A program made the position numbers and the translations under genes. Source: an uncultured Spongiibacteraceae bacterium (GTDB lineage: Bacteria; Pseudomonadota; Gammaproteobacteria; Pseudomonadales; Dasaniaceae). Taken from it: a DNA stretch of 11,013 bases. Positions 1-5,925 of this stretch are shown one piece after another; position 1 is the stretch's first letter; every line of letters begins with the position of its first letter. The stretch lies in contig CALBVI010000312.1 of assembly GCA_937969395.1 (NCBI GenBank), forward strand, positions 1 to 11,013. The letters are read 5' to 3'. The notes beneath the pieces are model-generated. The model was given only the letters and a program-made list of their open reading frames with translations. It was not told where the DNA came from and searched no databases.

Positions 1-336
1 ATCAACAAAAATAATTTAACCTCATAGGCCTGTGGCTTATTAAGAAAATTAATAGTCGCTATACGGTTTTTTGTAGATGATTAGATTATTGCTGCTTAGA
101 TTGTTGATACTTAGATTTAAAGTTGGAGCTAGATTGAAGAGGGTGGTCAGATTAATTGTTAAGTTTGCTTGTTTGGTCGATGGCGTAATTTTAACTTAAT
201 GCTTTTTGGTGCTAGAGCCACAGTTATGCCAAATCATATAAAGCATTAACAGGCTAACAAAGTGATTTATGGGTGATTTGAGGGCAGTTATACTGCTGAA
301 TTATAGGGGGTCTATATTGAGGGTCTAAATTAAGAA
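1..336. other. Gene-free AT-rich flank with short TTAGATT repeats
   Basis: No open reading frame, RNA gene or strong promoter is recognisable here. The only structure seen is a run of short direct repeats: TTAGATT begins at 81, 96 and 111, an exact 15-base period, with looser copies (TAGATT at 130, CAGATT at 148) further on. The stretch lies beyond the 3' end of the tRNA-Leu on the other strand, where a terminator or an integration scar might be expected, but neither was identified. Confidence 0.5.
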
Positions 337-423
337 TGGTACCAGCGGGCGGACTCGAACCGCCACGTTCTTGCGAACGGGGGATTTTGAATCCCCTATG
401 TCTACCAATTTCATCACGATTGT
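337..423 (-). tRNA. tRNA-Leu (CAA), acceptor stem with two mismatches
   Basis: Read on the minus strand, this has the landmarks of a class II leucine tRNA: the D-arm segment GAAATTGGTAGACA, an anticodon stem GGGGA/TCCCC around loop TTCAAAA (anticodon CAA, reads UUG), a long variable arm CGTTC-GCAA-GAACG, a T arm GGCGG-TTCGAGT-CCGCC, discriminator A and an encoded CCA end. The acceptor stem is imperfect. The 5' strand ACAATCG against CGCTGGT leaves A3-G70 and T5-C68 unpaired, and the first base is A rather than the usual G of bacterial tRNA-Leu. Everything outside the acceptor 5' strand looks intact, so the 5' end may have been altered. It could be a functional minor tRNA, a mobile-element-borne tRNA or a young pseudogene. 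Confidence 0.82.
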
Positions 424-636
424 TTTTTCATGTTATGCTTAATACTCAGAGGTATCAACGGTTTAGCGATAAATATTTCTAGACAGTTTGATAGATATTT
501 AGGTATGAAGTCAGCTTAAATATTCTGTATTACACCAAAATGCACCGAGATTTTAACTTAATTCAAAGTGGTTGATGATGTGCCAAATGCTGGTTATTAT
601 TAATTTGATTTAAAGTTTACGCAATAAGGACTTTTC
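424..636. other. Intergenic region between divergent tRNA-Leu and phospholipase-like gene
   Basis: About 210 bases without a gene. It separates the minus-strand tRNA from the plus-strand gene starting at 637 and should hold both promoters, but no convincing -35/-10 pair was found. AAGGA at 626-630 lies 6 bases before the GTG at 637 and is a good Shine-Dalgarno sequence for that start. Confidence 0.45.
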
Positions 637-1354
637 GTGAATGTAATATTTTTCATTTTCCTCCTCTTTCTATGTTTCCCTATGCAGGCTACTGCATGGA
701 GCAATGGCCCAGCAGGGAATGCGCAAACAAACCTTCCAGAAGGGTGTACACAGCCTCCTTACGCGACGCATGATTACGTGGCTGATTATGGGTTAATGTT
801 ACTGTCTGCAGGTGAGTGTGACTGGTTGATGCCTCATAGAGTCATGTACCTTTTAGGCAAGGAAGCGCCAGACAACGACGATATACCAATCGAATGTAAC
901 TCTCCCAATACCGGATATGATGATAGGCGTAAGGGACAAAGCGTTGAGTGGGCCGCTGATGGCTCTGGCTTTGCAGTAGTTGGTGAAAAGCTTATAGATC
1001 GTGCAGCTGTTAGAGTACATGAAGAATACAGCAAGGCTGTCACAGCGTATCAACGTGGAAATTTAAGTGATGCCGCTTTTTATCTTGGTGCTATGGCTCA
1101 TTATATCGCTGATGTTAGTTAGTGCAGTCATGCAGTACCCTTTGAGTAGAATCATTCCAAGTATGAAAGCTGGGCCAAGAGTAGCACTGACAGTTTCGGT
1201 AACGATGTGTTTGGATGCTCTAGCTTATTGCGTAGAGCGCCTTATACGGCCGTTAAAATGGCATACTTTATATGCCTCTAATAAATCTCAGAGTTTCACT
1301 GATAGTATTTGTGCATCCTTGAATGTTGGCGCGAATATAATAGCTGGTGTGTAG
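637..1354 (+). pseudogene. Decayed secreted zinc-dependent phospholipase C-like protein
   Basis: The open part (GTG 637 to TAG 1120, 161 residues) has a 20-residue signal peptide ending in ATA, and the mature chain starts with Trp21. An N-terminal Trp serves as a zinc ligand in the Bacillus cereus PLC/alpha-toxin family. His45 (ATHD) and His155/Asp159 (HYIADVS) fit later zinc ligands. The same frame continues past TAG 1120-1122 with a family-like SHAVPFE, then a second TAG at 1147, then NHSKYESW, whose His-x3-Glu spacing matches the last ligand pair. A net frameshift near 1261-1280 moves the homologous C-terminus (SICASLNVGANIIAGV) into the +1 frame, ending at TAG 1352. Two nonsense codons plus a frameshift mean decay rather than recoding. 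An intact protein would be exported and hydrolyse phospholipids. Family assignment is by motif only. The 1067-1354 frame is part of this remnant, not a separate gene. Confidence 0.75.
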
Positions 1355-1379
1355 CGCTCGCTTTATTTTAGTGTAGTTG

Positions 1380-2072
1380 ATGAGTATCTATTTTATAAAT
1401 TTTAATTATATGAGAAAAGTTATGTCTTCATTCATACATGCAATTATCTTCTTATTGGTTTGGCCAACTCTACCAATAGCTTTAGCGTTTATTTTTCAAA
1501 TTGATTCATGGCTGTTAAGGTTTATTCTGTTGGCTATTTTTGGGCCATTGGCATCAGTCATTTCTACTGTTGTCACATCTATCTTTGATTCGGCTAAATT
1601 TTCGAAGGCGAACCGAGATGAAGAAGATTATAGTGATTACTTATACGAGCGGGTTGCAGACGAAATTGAGTCAGGTAATAAGTCAAAAGGAATTTGGGCA
1701 AAAGCAATTTCTAAATCAAATGGAAATCTGGATGCCGTAGAAAGTATATACATACAGCTGCGTGTTAAATCTCTATCTGAAGAAGGCAAAGATGTTGTAG
1801 AAACCCCTGTGAAATGTGATGTGGATGAAAGAGGTTACTCTGATGAATTGGATGAAAATGTAGGTGGTTTAGAGGGTAGAGTACCGGAGTTTTATAACGA
1901 GGAATTTAATTTAACAAAAATAAAAAGTGCGATTCTTAGAGATGATGTTGATTATGTTGACTTGGTTGTTAAGTTAAATAATGGAATGCTTTCAAATTCA
2001 AAAGATTTAGTTGAGTTAGCTGAGTTATCTTCGTCTGAAAAAGTAAAAAAAAGGCTTCTTGAATTAGATTAA
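1380..2072 (+). CDS. Two-helix inner-membrane protein of unknown function
   Basis: This predicted protein of about 230 residues has two hydrophobic helices near its N-terminus (roughly residues 18-39 and 44-68), followed by a charged, mostly acidic cytoplasmic part. The segment at about 89-132 (YLYERVADEIESG, then GIWAKAISKSNGN and YIQLRVKSL) resembles a short motif I have seen in many proteobacterial membrane proteins of unknown role, with the pattern 'Y..VA.E...G....G.W.KA....G....A...YI.LR'. The start is uncertain: TTG 1377, ATG 1380, ATG 1410 and ATG 1422 are in frame and none has a strong Shine-Dalgarno sequence. ATG 1410 would give a basic MRK start just before helix 1. The gene stands alone between two broken genes. 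No enzymatic motif is seen and no function is proposed. Confidence 0.7.
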   Translation: MSIYFINFNYMRKVMSSFIHAIIFLLVWPTLPIALAFIFQIDSWLLRFILLAIFGPLASVISTVVTSIFDSAKFSKANRDEEDYSDYLYERVADEIESGNKSKGIWAKAISKSNGNLDAVESIYIQLRVKSLSEEGKDVVETPVKCDVDERGYSDELDENVGGLEGRVPEFYNEEFNLTKIKSAILRDDVDYVDLVVKLNNGMLSNSKDLVELAELSSSEKVKKRLLELD

Positions 2073-2163
2073 TTCTCTATTTTAATTTGCTGGGATTTAA
2101 ACTTTATTTATATGTAACGATTGAAATATGGTCTTACCTTCTATTCAAAAGGAATTGCACATT

Positions 2164-2367
2164 ATGTCACTAGCACTGTCACGTAAACCAGATGAAATGC
2201 TCGTAGTATTTACCCCTTCCGGTGAGCAGTTAGAAATCAGAGTGGGTGAATATGATAGGAGGCAAATACAGCTTCATCTTAGTGCGCCAAATGATTATAA
2301 AATATAGCGTGAAGAGCTTCTTGAATACGATGGAACTAAATATATTGTACCAAAAAAGACAGGTTAG
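2164..2367 (+). pseudogene. CsrA-like RNA-binding regulator interrupted by in-frame TAG
   Basis: From ATG 2164, with AAGGA at 2149-2153 as ribosome-binding site, the frame encodes 47 residues. They match CsrA along its length: SLALSRKPDEMLVV corresponds to the LILTRRVGETLMI strand, followed by EIRVGEYDRRQIQLHLSAP. At TAG 2305-2307 it stops, exactly one codon before REELLEYDG, which corresponds to the conserved (V/I)HREEI of CsrA. The reading frame then runs on for 19 more codons to TAG 2365. CsrA proteins are dimers that bind GGA-containing mRNA leaders. The fifth strand and the conserved Arg of the REE segment form the RNA-binding surface, so the 47-residue product should not bind RNA normally. 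Either it is a pseudogene, a dominant-negative fragment, or the TAG is read through. It is too short for a standard ORF length cut-off. Confidence 0.72.
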
Positions 2368-2435
2368 CTGACTTGTCTAAGCGTTTAATTAAATGGATTT
2401 CTCAAATAGCAAAATGAACTTTATTATTTATTAGA

Positions 2436-2465
2436 TTGACGATCTGTATATTCATACAGTATAAC
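2436..2465 (+). promoter_or_regulatory. umuDC promoter overlapping LexA box
   Basis: TTGACG (2436-2441) and TATAAC (2460-2465) with an 18-base spacer form a good sigma-70-type promoter. The spacer contains the LexA box, so LexA binding would block RNA polymerase. The predicted transcript start, about 7 bases after the -10 box, falls near 2472, only a few bases before the umuD ATG at 2476. The mRNA would then be leaderless or nearly so. Confidence 0.7.
2444..2459. promoter_or_regulatory. LexA (SOS) box
   Basis: CTGTATATTCATACAG matches the gammaproteobacterial LexA consensus CTGT-N8-ACAG exactly in both half-sites, with an AT-rich centre. It lies 17 bases before the umuD start and inside the promoter spacer. 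This is the usual arrangement for damage-induced umuDC operons. Confidence 0.92.
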
Positions 2466-2475
2466 TGCTCGTCTA

Positions 2476-2874
2476 ATGAAAATTATCTTATTACCTAAGT
2501 TCGGTTGTGCTGTCCCTGCAGGTTTTCCTAGTGCTGCTGATGACTTCCTAGAAGACACACTTGATCTGAATGAGCATTTAATCCAACACCCTTCGGCGAC
2601 CTTCCTCGCAAAAGCGCAGGGTGATTCTATGATTGGGCGTGGCATATACACTGGAGACACGTTAATTGTAGATCGCCATATAGAGCCTCAGCAGGACGAT
2701 ATAGTGATAGCGGCACTTGATGGTGAGCTAACCTGTAAAATCCTAGATAAGCGAAAGCAGCAACTGGTACCAGCCAATGGATTGATGCAGCCTATCCCTG
2801 TGGGTGATGACAGCGATCTAATCATTGAAGGTGTAGTGATTCACTCGATCCGTCATCATGTTCGCTCTCGTTGA
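2476..2874 (+). CDS. umuD: UmuD, self-cleaving subunit of error-prone DNA polymerase V
   Basis: UmuD is a LexA-like serine protease precursor. RecA filaments trigger self-cleavage to UmuD', which joins UmuC to make translesion polymerase V. This 132-residue protein keeps the family layout: a short N-terminal arm, cleavage site Ala15-Gly16 followed by FPSAADDF, the [13 protein letters not shown] segment, nucleophile Ser51 in GDSM, and general-base Lys88 in LTCK. Its N-terminal arm is several residues shorter than that of E. coli UmuD, whose cleavage is at 24/25. The ATG at 2476 is the only plausible Met before the cleavage site and has no Shine-Dalgarno sequence, consistent with the very short leader predicted from the LexA-controlled promoter. 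The last 17 bases overlap umuC in another frame, so the two are probably translationally coupled. Confidence 0.95.
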   Translation: MKIILLPKFGCAVPAGFPSAADDFLEDTLDLNEHLIQHPSATFLAKAQGDSMIGRGIYTGDTLIVDRHIEPQQDDIVIAALDGELTCKILDKRKQQLVPANGLMQPIPVGDDSDLIIEGVVIHSIRHHVRSR

Positions 2875-4111
2875 CTGCAACAGCTGCTACGCTAGCTGCC
2901 ACCAAATATTTAGACCAGACCTAAGAGGCAGGCCGATTGTTGTGTTATCTAACAATGACGGCTGTGTTGTTGCGCGCTCGAAAGAAGCTAAAGCTTTAGG
3001 TGTACCTGATCTGGATGCTTTCTTTAAAATTGAGAAACAGCTGAAAGCTCAGAATATCACTATTTTCAGTAGTAACTACACGCTCTACGGCGATATTAGT
3101 CATCGGGTTATGGAAACGTTAAAGCGCTTTTCACCTGAGATAGAAGTGTATTCTATCGATGAAATGTTTTTATCCTTCGAGGGATTTCAGGTTGATCTCA
3201 AAGCCTATGGTGCAGAGATCAAGCAAACGCTTTGGAAAGAGGTACGTATGCCCGTATGTGTTGGTATCGCCCCCACCAAAACACTCGCTAAGTTAGCTAA
3301 TCATGCGGCTAAAAAAATTGATCAAGTGAATGGGGTTTGCCTGCTTGATGAACCAAAAAAATGGCAGTGGGTGTTAAGGCGTATTCCTGTGACAAAAGTA
3401 TGGGGTATAGGGTCGAAGTTAGGTAAGCGGCTTAATGCTATGAAGATATATTCGGCCTATGAGCTTGCCACTGCCGATCCTAAACAGCTACGTCAACAAT
3501 TTAGCATCAATGTGGAGCGAACCATTACCGAGCTCAATGGAGTATCAGCTATTCCCTTGGAGGAGCAGCCAGAGCCTAAGCAGCAAATTTATTGTACCCG
3601 ATCATTTGGTGAGAAAGTGGCTTCTCTTCCTCCCTTATTGGAAGCGGTGAGTGGCTATGCTTCGCGTGCCGCAGAAAAACTTCGTGCTCAACAACATTTT
3701 GCCAGCGCTATTCAGGTGTTTATCAATACTTCACCGTATGAGCAGAATTATTACGCCAACAGTAAAACGGTTCAGTTGCCTTATCCTACTGATGACACTC
3801 GCATTCTTGTTAATCATGCGAGGAAAGCGGTTATGCAAATTTATAAATCTGATAAACGGTATCTCAAAGCCGGTGTTGGGCTATTCGGGCTTACTAGCAA
3901 AGAAAACTTGCAGGGGGACTTATTTCATACAGGACAATCTATTCAAGCAGAGAAGCTTATGTATACGATAGACTGCATTAATAAGCGCTATGGGCAGGGT
4001 AGTAGCTATATCGGTGCACAGGGGTCAAGTAAGCGATGGAGGATGAGACAACACTATTTATCACCAGCCTATACAACTCGCTGGTCGGATCTTCCAGTTA
4101 TTGGGTGTTAA
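2858..4111 (+). CDS. umuC: UmuC, Y-family translesion DNA polymerase V catalytic subunit
   Basis: UmuC copies DNA past lesions as the UmuD'2C complex during the SOS response, with low fidelity. The 417-residue length is normal. The palm carries the catalytic acids Asp6 ([13 protein letters not shown]) and Asp101/Glu102 (YSIDEMF). Tyr11 sits at the steric-gate position that excludes ribonucleotides. The helix-hairpin-helix segment is near 182-192 ([12 protein letters not shown]), the little-finger domain covers roughly 240-345, and a beta-clamp binding motif QGDLF lies at 352-356. The ATG lies inside umuD, giving a 17-base overlap and a two-gene operon under the upstream LexA box. No damage is seen in the frame. 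The operon abuts the cassette array, but nothing shows it is part of it. Confidence 0.96.
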   Translation: MFALVDCNSCYASCHQIFRPDLRGRPIVVLSNNDGCVVARSKEAKALGVPDLDAFFKIEKQLKAQNITIFSSNYTLYGDISHRVMETLKRFSPEIEVYSIDEMFLSFEGFQVDLKAYGAEIKQTLWKEVRMPVCVGIAPTKTLAKLANHAAKKIDQVNGVCLLDEPKKWQWVLRRIPVTKVWGIGSKLGKRLNAMKIYSAYELATADPKQLRQQFSINVERTITELNGVSAIPLEEQPEPKQQIYCTRSFGEKVASLPPLLEAVSGYASRAAEKLRAQQHFASAIQVFINTSPYEQNYYANSKTVQLPYPTDDTRILVNHARKAVMQIYKSDKRYLKAGVGLFGLTSKENLQGDLFHTGQSIQAEKLMYTIDCINKRYGQGSSYIGAQGSSKRWRMRQHYLSPAYTTRWSDLPVIGC

Positions 4112-4271
4112 ATGCGCAAATGGTTGGGTTTGGTGTCTAGCATAGTTACTCTCATAAGCTTAGGTTTTCAGTATTAAGTTTTTGTAAGTATCGTATTTCA
4201 GTAGTTTCGTTCTGGCGCTATTTACAAAGTAGGGTGTAAACGGCAAACTGAGTTTACTTGGCAAAGGTTGC

Positions 4272-4337
4272 CATTAACCAATATCACGGCATCGGAAGCT
4301 TTCTTACCTATCTTCAGATGCCATTAATGAGTTAAAG
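4272..4337 (+). other. Eroded attC-like site upstream of the array
   Basis: CATTAAC (4272-4278) and GTTAAAG (4331-4337) are R''- and R'-like ends. They enclose a stem made by GGCATC-g-GAAG (4288-4298) and CTTC-a-GATGCC (4312-4322): ten pairs and one mismatch. The outer boxes are imperfect (the last R' base is G rather than a pyrimidine), so this is called a relic. The direct repeat TGCCATTAA at 4269 and 4319 supports duplication or erosion here. Confidence 0.4.
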
Positions 4338-4387
4338 CTACGTTGGCGCTTCGCATCGTATTTTATATCTAGTTTGTGTCGACGCAG

Positions 4388-4442
4388 TTTTAACCAGTAA
4401 AACAATCGGCCGGTTTTACCGCCGTTTCTTTAGGCGTTAAAT
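4388..4442 (+). other. attC-like site ending an ORF-less mini-cassette
   Basis: R'' TTTTAAC (4388-4394) and R' GTTAAAT (4436-4442, fitting GTTRRRY) flank an internal stem GTAAAAC/GTTTTAC. The R'' differs by one base from the complement of the GTTAAAG core at 4331, which would make 4332-4436 a cassette of about 105 bp without an ORF. The R' core here is the start of the DUF3800 cassette. Confidence 0.5.
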
Positions 4443-4457
4443 TTAAGGAATAGAGAG

Positions 4458-5624
4458 ATCGGTACACTAGCGTTCATAGATGAATCAGGCAACACCGATT
4501 TGGATACGTCAAAAAAAGATGTCTCTAAGTATTTTATCGTATGCGCTGTGATAATTGATGCTGACAACTTTCAGTCTTTAAAAGAAAGCGTAGAAGATCT
4601 ACGAAAAAAGTACTTTCAAACTGGCGAAATTAAATCAAGCAAGGTCAGAGATCGTGACAATCATGAAAGACGTATTAAAATTTTAAGTAGTATTCTCGAA
4701 TTGGATTTCAAGTTCTATGCTATTGCAGTGGAAAAGGGAGCGCTTAGAAAGGATGGCGGTTTTCCCCATAAGCGATCATTTCTTAAGTTTATAAATGGCC
4801 TTCTATATCGTCAGTTATTTGAAAGCTATCCTGCAATCAAAGTCTATGCGGATGAGCATGGTGGCGAAGAATTCAAACAAAGCTTTAGAAAGTACATTGA
4901 AATAAACCATAAGCCAGATTTGTTCTGGGAGTCCGAGGTAAATCTGGTTTCAAGCCAAGACAATACCTTAGTGCAACTTGCGGACTTTCTCGCTGGAACG
5001 CTAGCCAAAGTATACGAAGGGAAGTCTAATCAGGCTCTTAAAGAAACGTATAGGTTATTGCTTAAGCAGAAAGCACTGGATGTCAAGGAGTGGCCTACGA
5101 AATATCAGACGTACTTCACGCCTGATAAAACTAGCAAAGAATATGATCAATTTATTCACTCTCATGCCCTCTCAAAAGCAGATATTTTTTTGGACAGAAA
5201 CAGAAATAATCAAGATTATGAGAGAAGGCTTCAGGTATGTATTCTTAATCATTTGGTATTCCATAGCCGCTTATCTACCAATAAGGAATATGTTTCAACA
5301 AAAAATTTACTGGCTCATCTAGAAAACTGTGGATTTATGAATGTCACCGAGCAGGCTATAAGGTCGACCATTATATCTAAGCTAAGAGACAACGATGTGA
5401 TAATTGCGAGCTGTAATAAGGGCTATAAAATACCTAGATGCTATGAAGATTTACTTGATTTTGTAGATCGGGTAAATAGCTTAGTTCTTCCCCTTCTTGA
5501 GAGGTTAAATAAGGCGAGAAATAGCTATCTGATAGCAAGTAAAGATGATGTCGATTTACTTAAGGGGCCAAACTATCCAGAGATAGTTGATTTTCTGGAA
5601 ACCCTAAACAAAAAAACAATTTAA
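4458..5624 (+). CDS. DUF3800 family protein with C-terminal winged-helix-like region
   Basis: DUF3800 proteins have a proposed RNase H-like fold and often occur near mobile elements and defence genes; their activity is not established. The frame holds the family's N-terminal FIDESG signature (4473-4490), an EIKSSK segment, an acidic YADEHGG and the late QLADFLAG motif. Counting from the TTG at 4500, the C-terminal region (about 243-316) looks like a winged helix, with ISKLRDNDV and NKGYKIP, a tail I have seen in several DUF3800 proteins. The start is unusual. The frame is open back to TAG 4431 and has no ATG, GTG or TTG before FIDESG. TTG 4500 would remove that motif, whereas ATC 4458 lies 8 bases after AAGGA (4445-4449). 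I therefore place the start at ATC 4458 (388 residues). Either AUC is used or an ATG was mutated. The stop overlaps the attC R'' box. Confidence 0.82.
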   Translation: MGTLAFIDESGNTDLDTSKKDVSKYFIVCAVIIDADNFQSLKESVEDLRKKYFQTGEIKSSKVRDRDNHERRIKILSSILELDFKFYAIAVEKGALRKDGGFPHKRSFLKFINGLLYRQLFESYPAIKVYADEHGGEEFKQSFRKYIEINHKPDLFWESEVNLVSSQDNTLVQLADFLAGTLAKVYEGKSNQALKETYRLLLKQKALDVKEWPTKYQTYFTPDKTSKEYDQFIHSHALSKADIFLDRNRNNQDYERRLQVCILNHLVFHSRLSTNKEYVSTKNLLAHLENCGFMNVTEQAIRSTIISKLRDNDVIIASCNKGYKIPRCYEDLLDFVDRVNSLVLPLLERLNKARNSYLIASKDDVDLLKGPNYPEIVDFLETLNKKTI

Positions 5625-5673
5625 CAAGCTAAGTAGCCAGATTGCGTAGGCGCAGGTTCTTTTGGCGTTATGC
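5619..5673 (+). other. attC site of the DUF3800 cassette
   Basis: R'' ATTTAAC (5619-5625) contains the stop codon of the DUF3800 gene and is the exact complement of the GTTAAAT core at 4436-4442, where this cassette begins. R' is GTTATGC (5667-5673). Inside, GCCA/TGGC and TGCG-TAGG-CGCA form a stem-loop. The inner arms are uneven, so folding is weaker than in a textbook attC. Confidence 0.68.
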
Positions 5674-5702
5674 CTAAAAAATTGAGAGATCGTAAATGGA
5701 AG

Positions 5703-5764
5703 TATTAACATGCTGTTAATTACTAGCTGCGCACTTAAATTTACTGGTGAGCAAGGCGTTATAC
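5703..5764 (+). other. Probable attC-like site of a 91-bp ORF-less cassette remnant
   Basis: TATTAAC (5703-5709) and GTTATAC (5758-5764) are R''- and R'-like boxes, with TGCT/AGCA as possible inner pairing. The R'' does not match the GTTATGC core at 5667, so the small unit 5668-5758 is probably a rearranged remnant. The R' core is well supported, because it exactly complements the R'' at the end of the following cassette. Confidence 0.42.
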
Positions 5765-5777
5765 CTCAAATTGAAAA

Positions 5778-5806
5778 TTGACATATATTAGAATTAAAAC
5801 GAGAAT
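5778..5806 (+). promoter_or_regulatory. Possible promoter for the tRNA-like RNA
   Basis: A perfect -35 hexamer TTGACA (5778-5783) is followed after 17 bases by a weak -10 candidate GAGAAT (5801-5806). Initiation about 7 bases further on would fall at 5813, the first base of the tRNA-like fold. The weak -10 box keeps this tentative. Confidence 0.4.
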
Positions 5807-5812
5807 GTACTC

Positions 5813-5882
5813 GGACCTATCGTCTAATTTGGCAAGACACCGCTCTCCGAGTGGGATCCCAGTTCGATTCTGGGTAGGTAAA
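5813..5882 (+). ncRNA. tRNA-like element (defective tRNA or tRNA mimic) inside a cassette
   Basis: A near-cloverleaf can be drawn. The D stem is GTCT/AGAC (5822-5825, 5835-5838) with loop AATTTGGCA, which has the conserved A14, GG and A21. The T arm is CCCAG-TTCGATT-CTGGG (5858-5874). An acceptor-like stem, ACCTA/TAGGT, covers five of seven pairs. It departs from a tRNA in the middle: the best anticodon stem CCGCT/AGTGG (5840-5844, 5850-5854) leaves a loop of only five bases, CTCCG, and a three-base variable region. The first two acceptor pairs fail and no CCA follows. The isotype cannot be assigned; the D arm looks Glu/Gln-like. ACTCGGA (5809-5815) is complementary to TCCGAGT (5846-5852), an alternative to the cloverleaf. 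The element is upstream of, and in the same cassette as, the HEPN-like gene. Confidence 0.6.
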
Positions 5883-5912
5883 GAGCATTTTCAGAAGTGT
5901 TTTTTACCTACC
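5873..5912 (+). promoter_or_regulatory. Hairpin between tRNA-like element and HEPN-like gene
   Basis: GGTAGGTAAA (5873-5882) and TTTACCTACC (5903-5912) are perfectly complementary over 10 bases, separated by 20. The left arm is the 3' acceptor strand and part of the T stem of the tRNA-like element, so hairpin and cloverleaf exclude each other. The right arm ends 13 bases before the ATG at 5926. It could act as an attenuator or processing structure. No U-tract follows, so it is not a typical terminator. Confidence 0.5.
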
Positions 5913-5925
5913 TTGGATATAATGA

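Larger units (their letters stand above)
4112..4457. other. Gene-free stretch between umuC and the first cassette gene, with attC relics
   Basis: About 345 bases hold no credible gene. Inverted repeats are frequent: GTAAAC (4236-4241) with GTTTAC (4252-4257), and a longer one at 4288-4322. Two attC-like sites, listed separately, end at 4337 and 4442. No integron integrase gene or recognisable attI site is present, though the beginning of a chromosomal integron would normally show both. Confidence 0.5.

Noticed and set aside
834..1053. Two minus-strand reading frames over the phospholipase-like gene
   Set aside because: They are antisense to a frame with signal peptide and zinc-ligand motifs and show no motif of their own.
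1067..1354. A separate 95-codon membrane-like gene
   Set aside because: Its C-terminal part is the frameshifted end of the phospholipase-like pseudogene, and its N-terminal part is an out-of-frame reading of the same gene.
1120..2307. Genuine amber recoding of the phospholipase-like and CsrA-like genes
   Set aside because: The phospholipase-like gene also carries a frameshift, and neither tRNA element in the window has a CUA anticodon.
4112..4457. A hidden integron integrase or attI before the array
   Set aside because: Neither strand has an open frame of useful length here and no integrase motif was found.
5813..5882. A normal functional tRNA with anticodon CCG or CTC
   Set aside because: No cloverleaf gives a seven-base anticodon loop together with a five-pair stem; the first two acceptor pairs fail and there is no CCA, so no isotype is assigned.
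5873..5912. Rho-independent terminator between the tRNA-like element and the HEPN-like gene
   Set aside because: The stem is perfect, but the loop is 20 bases and the T-run lies inside the right arm rather than after it.
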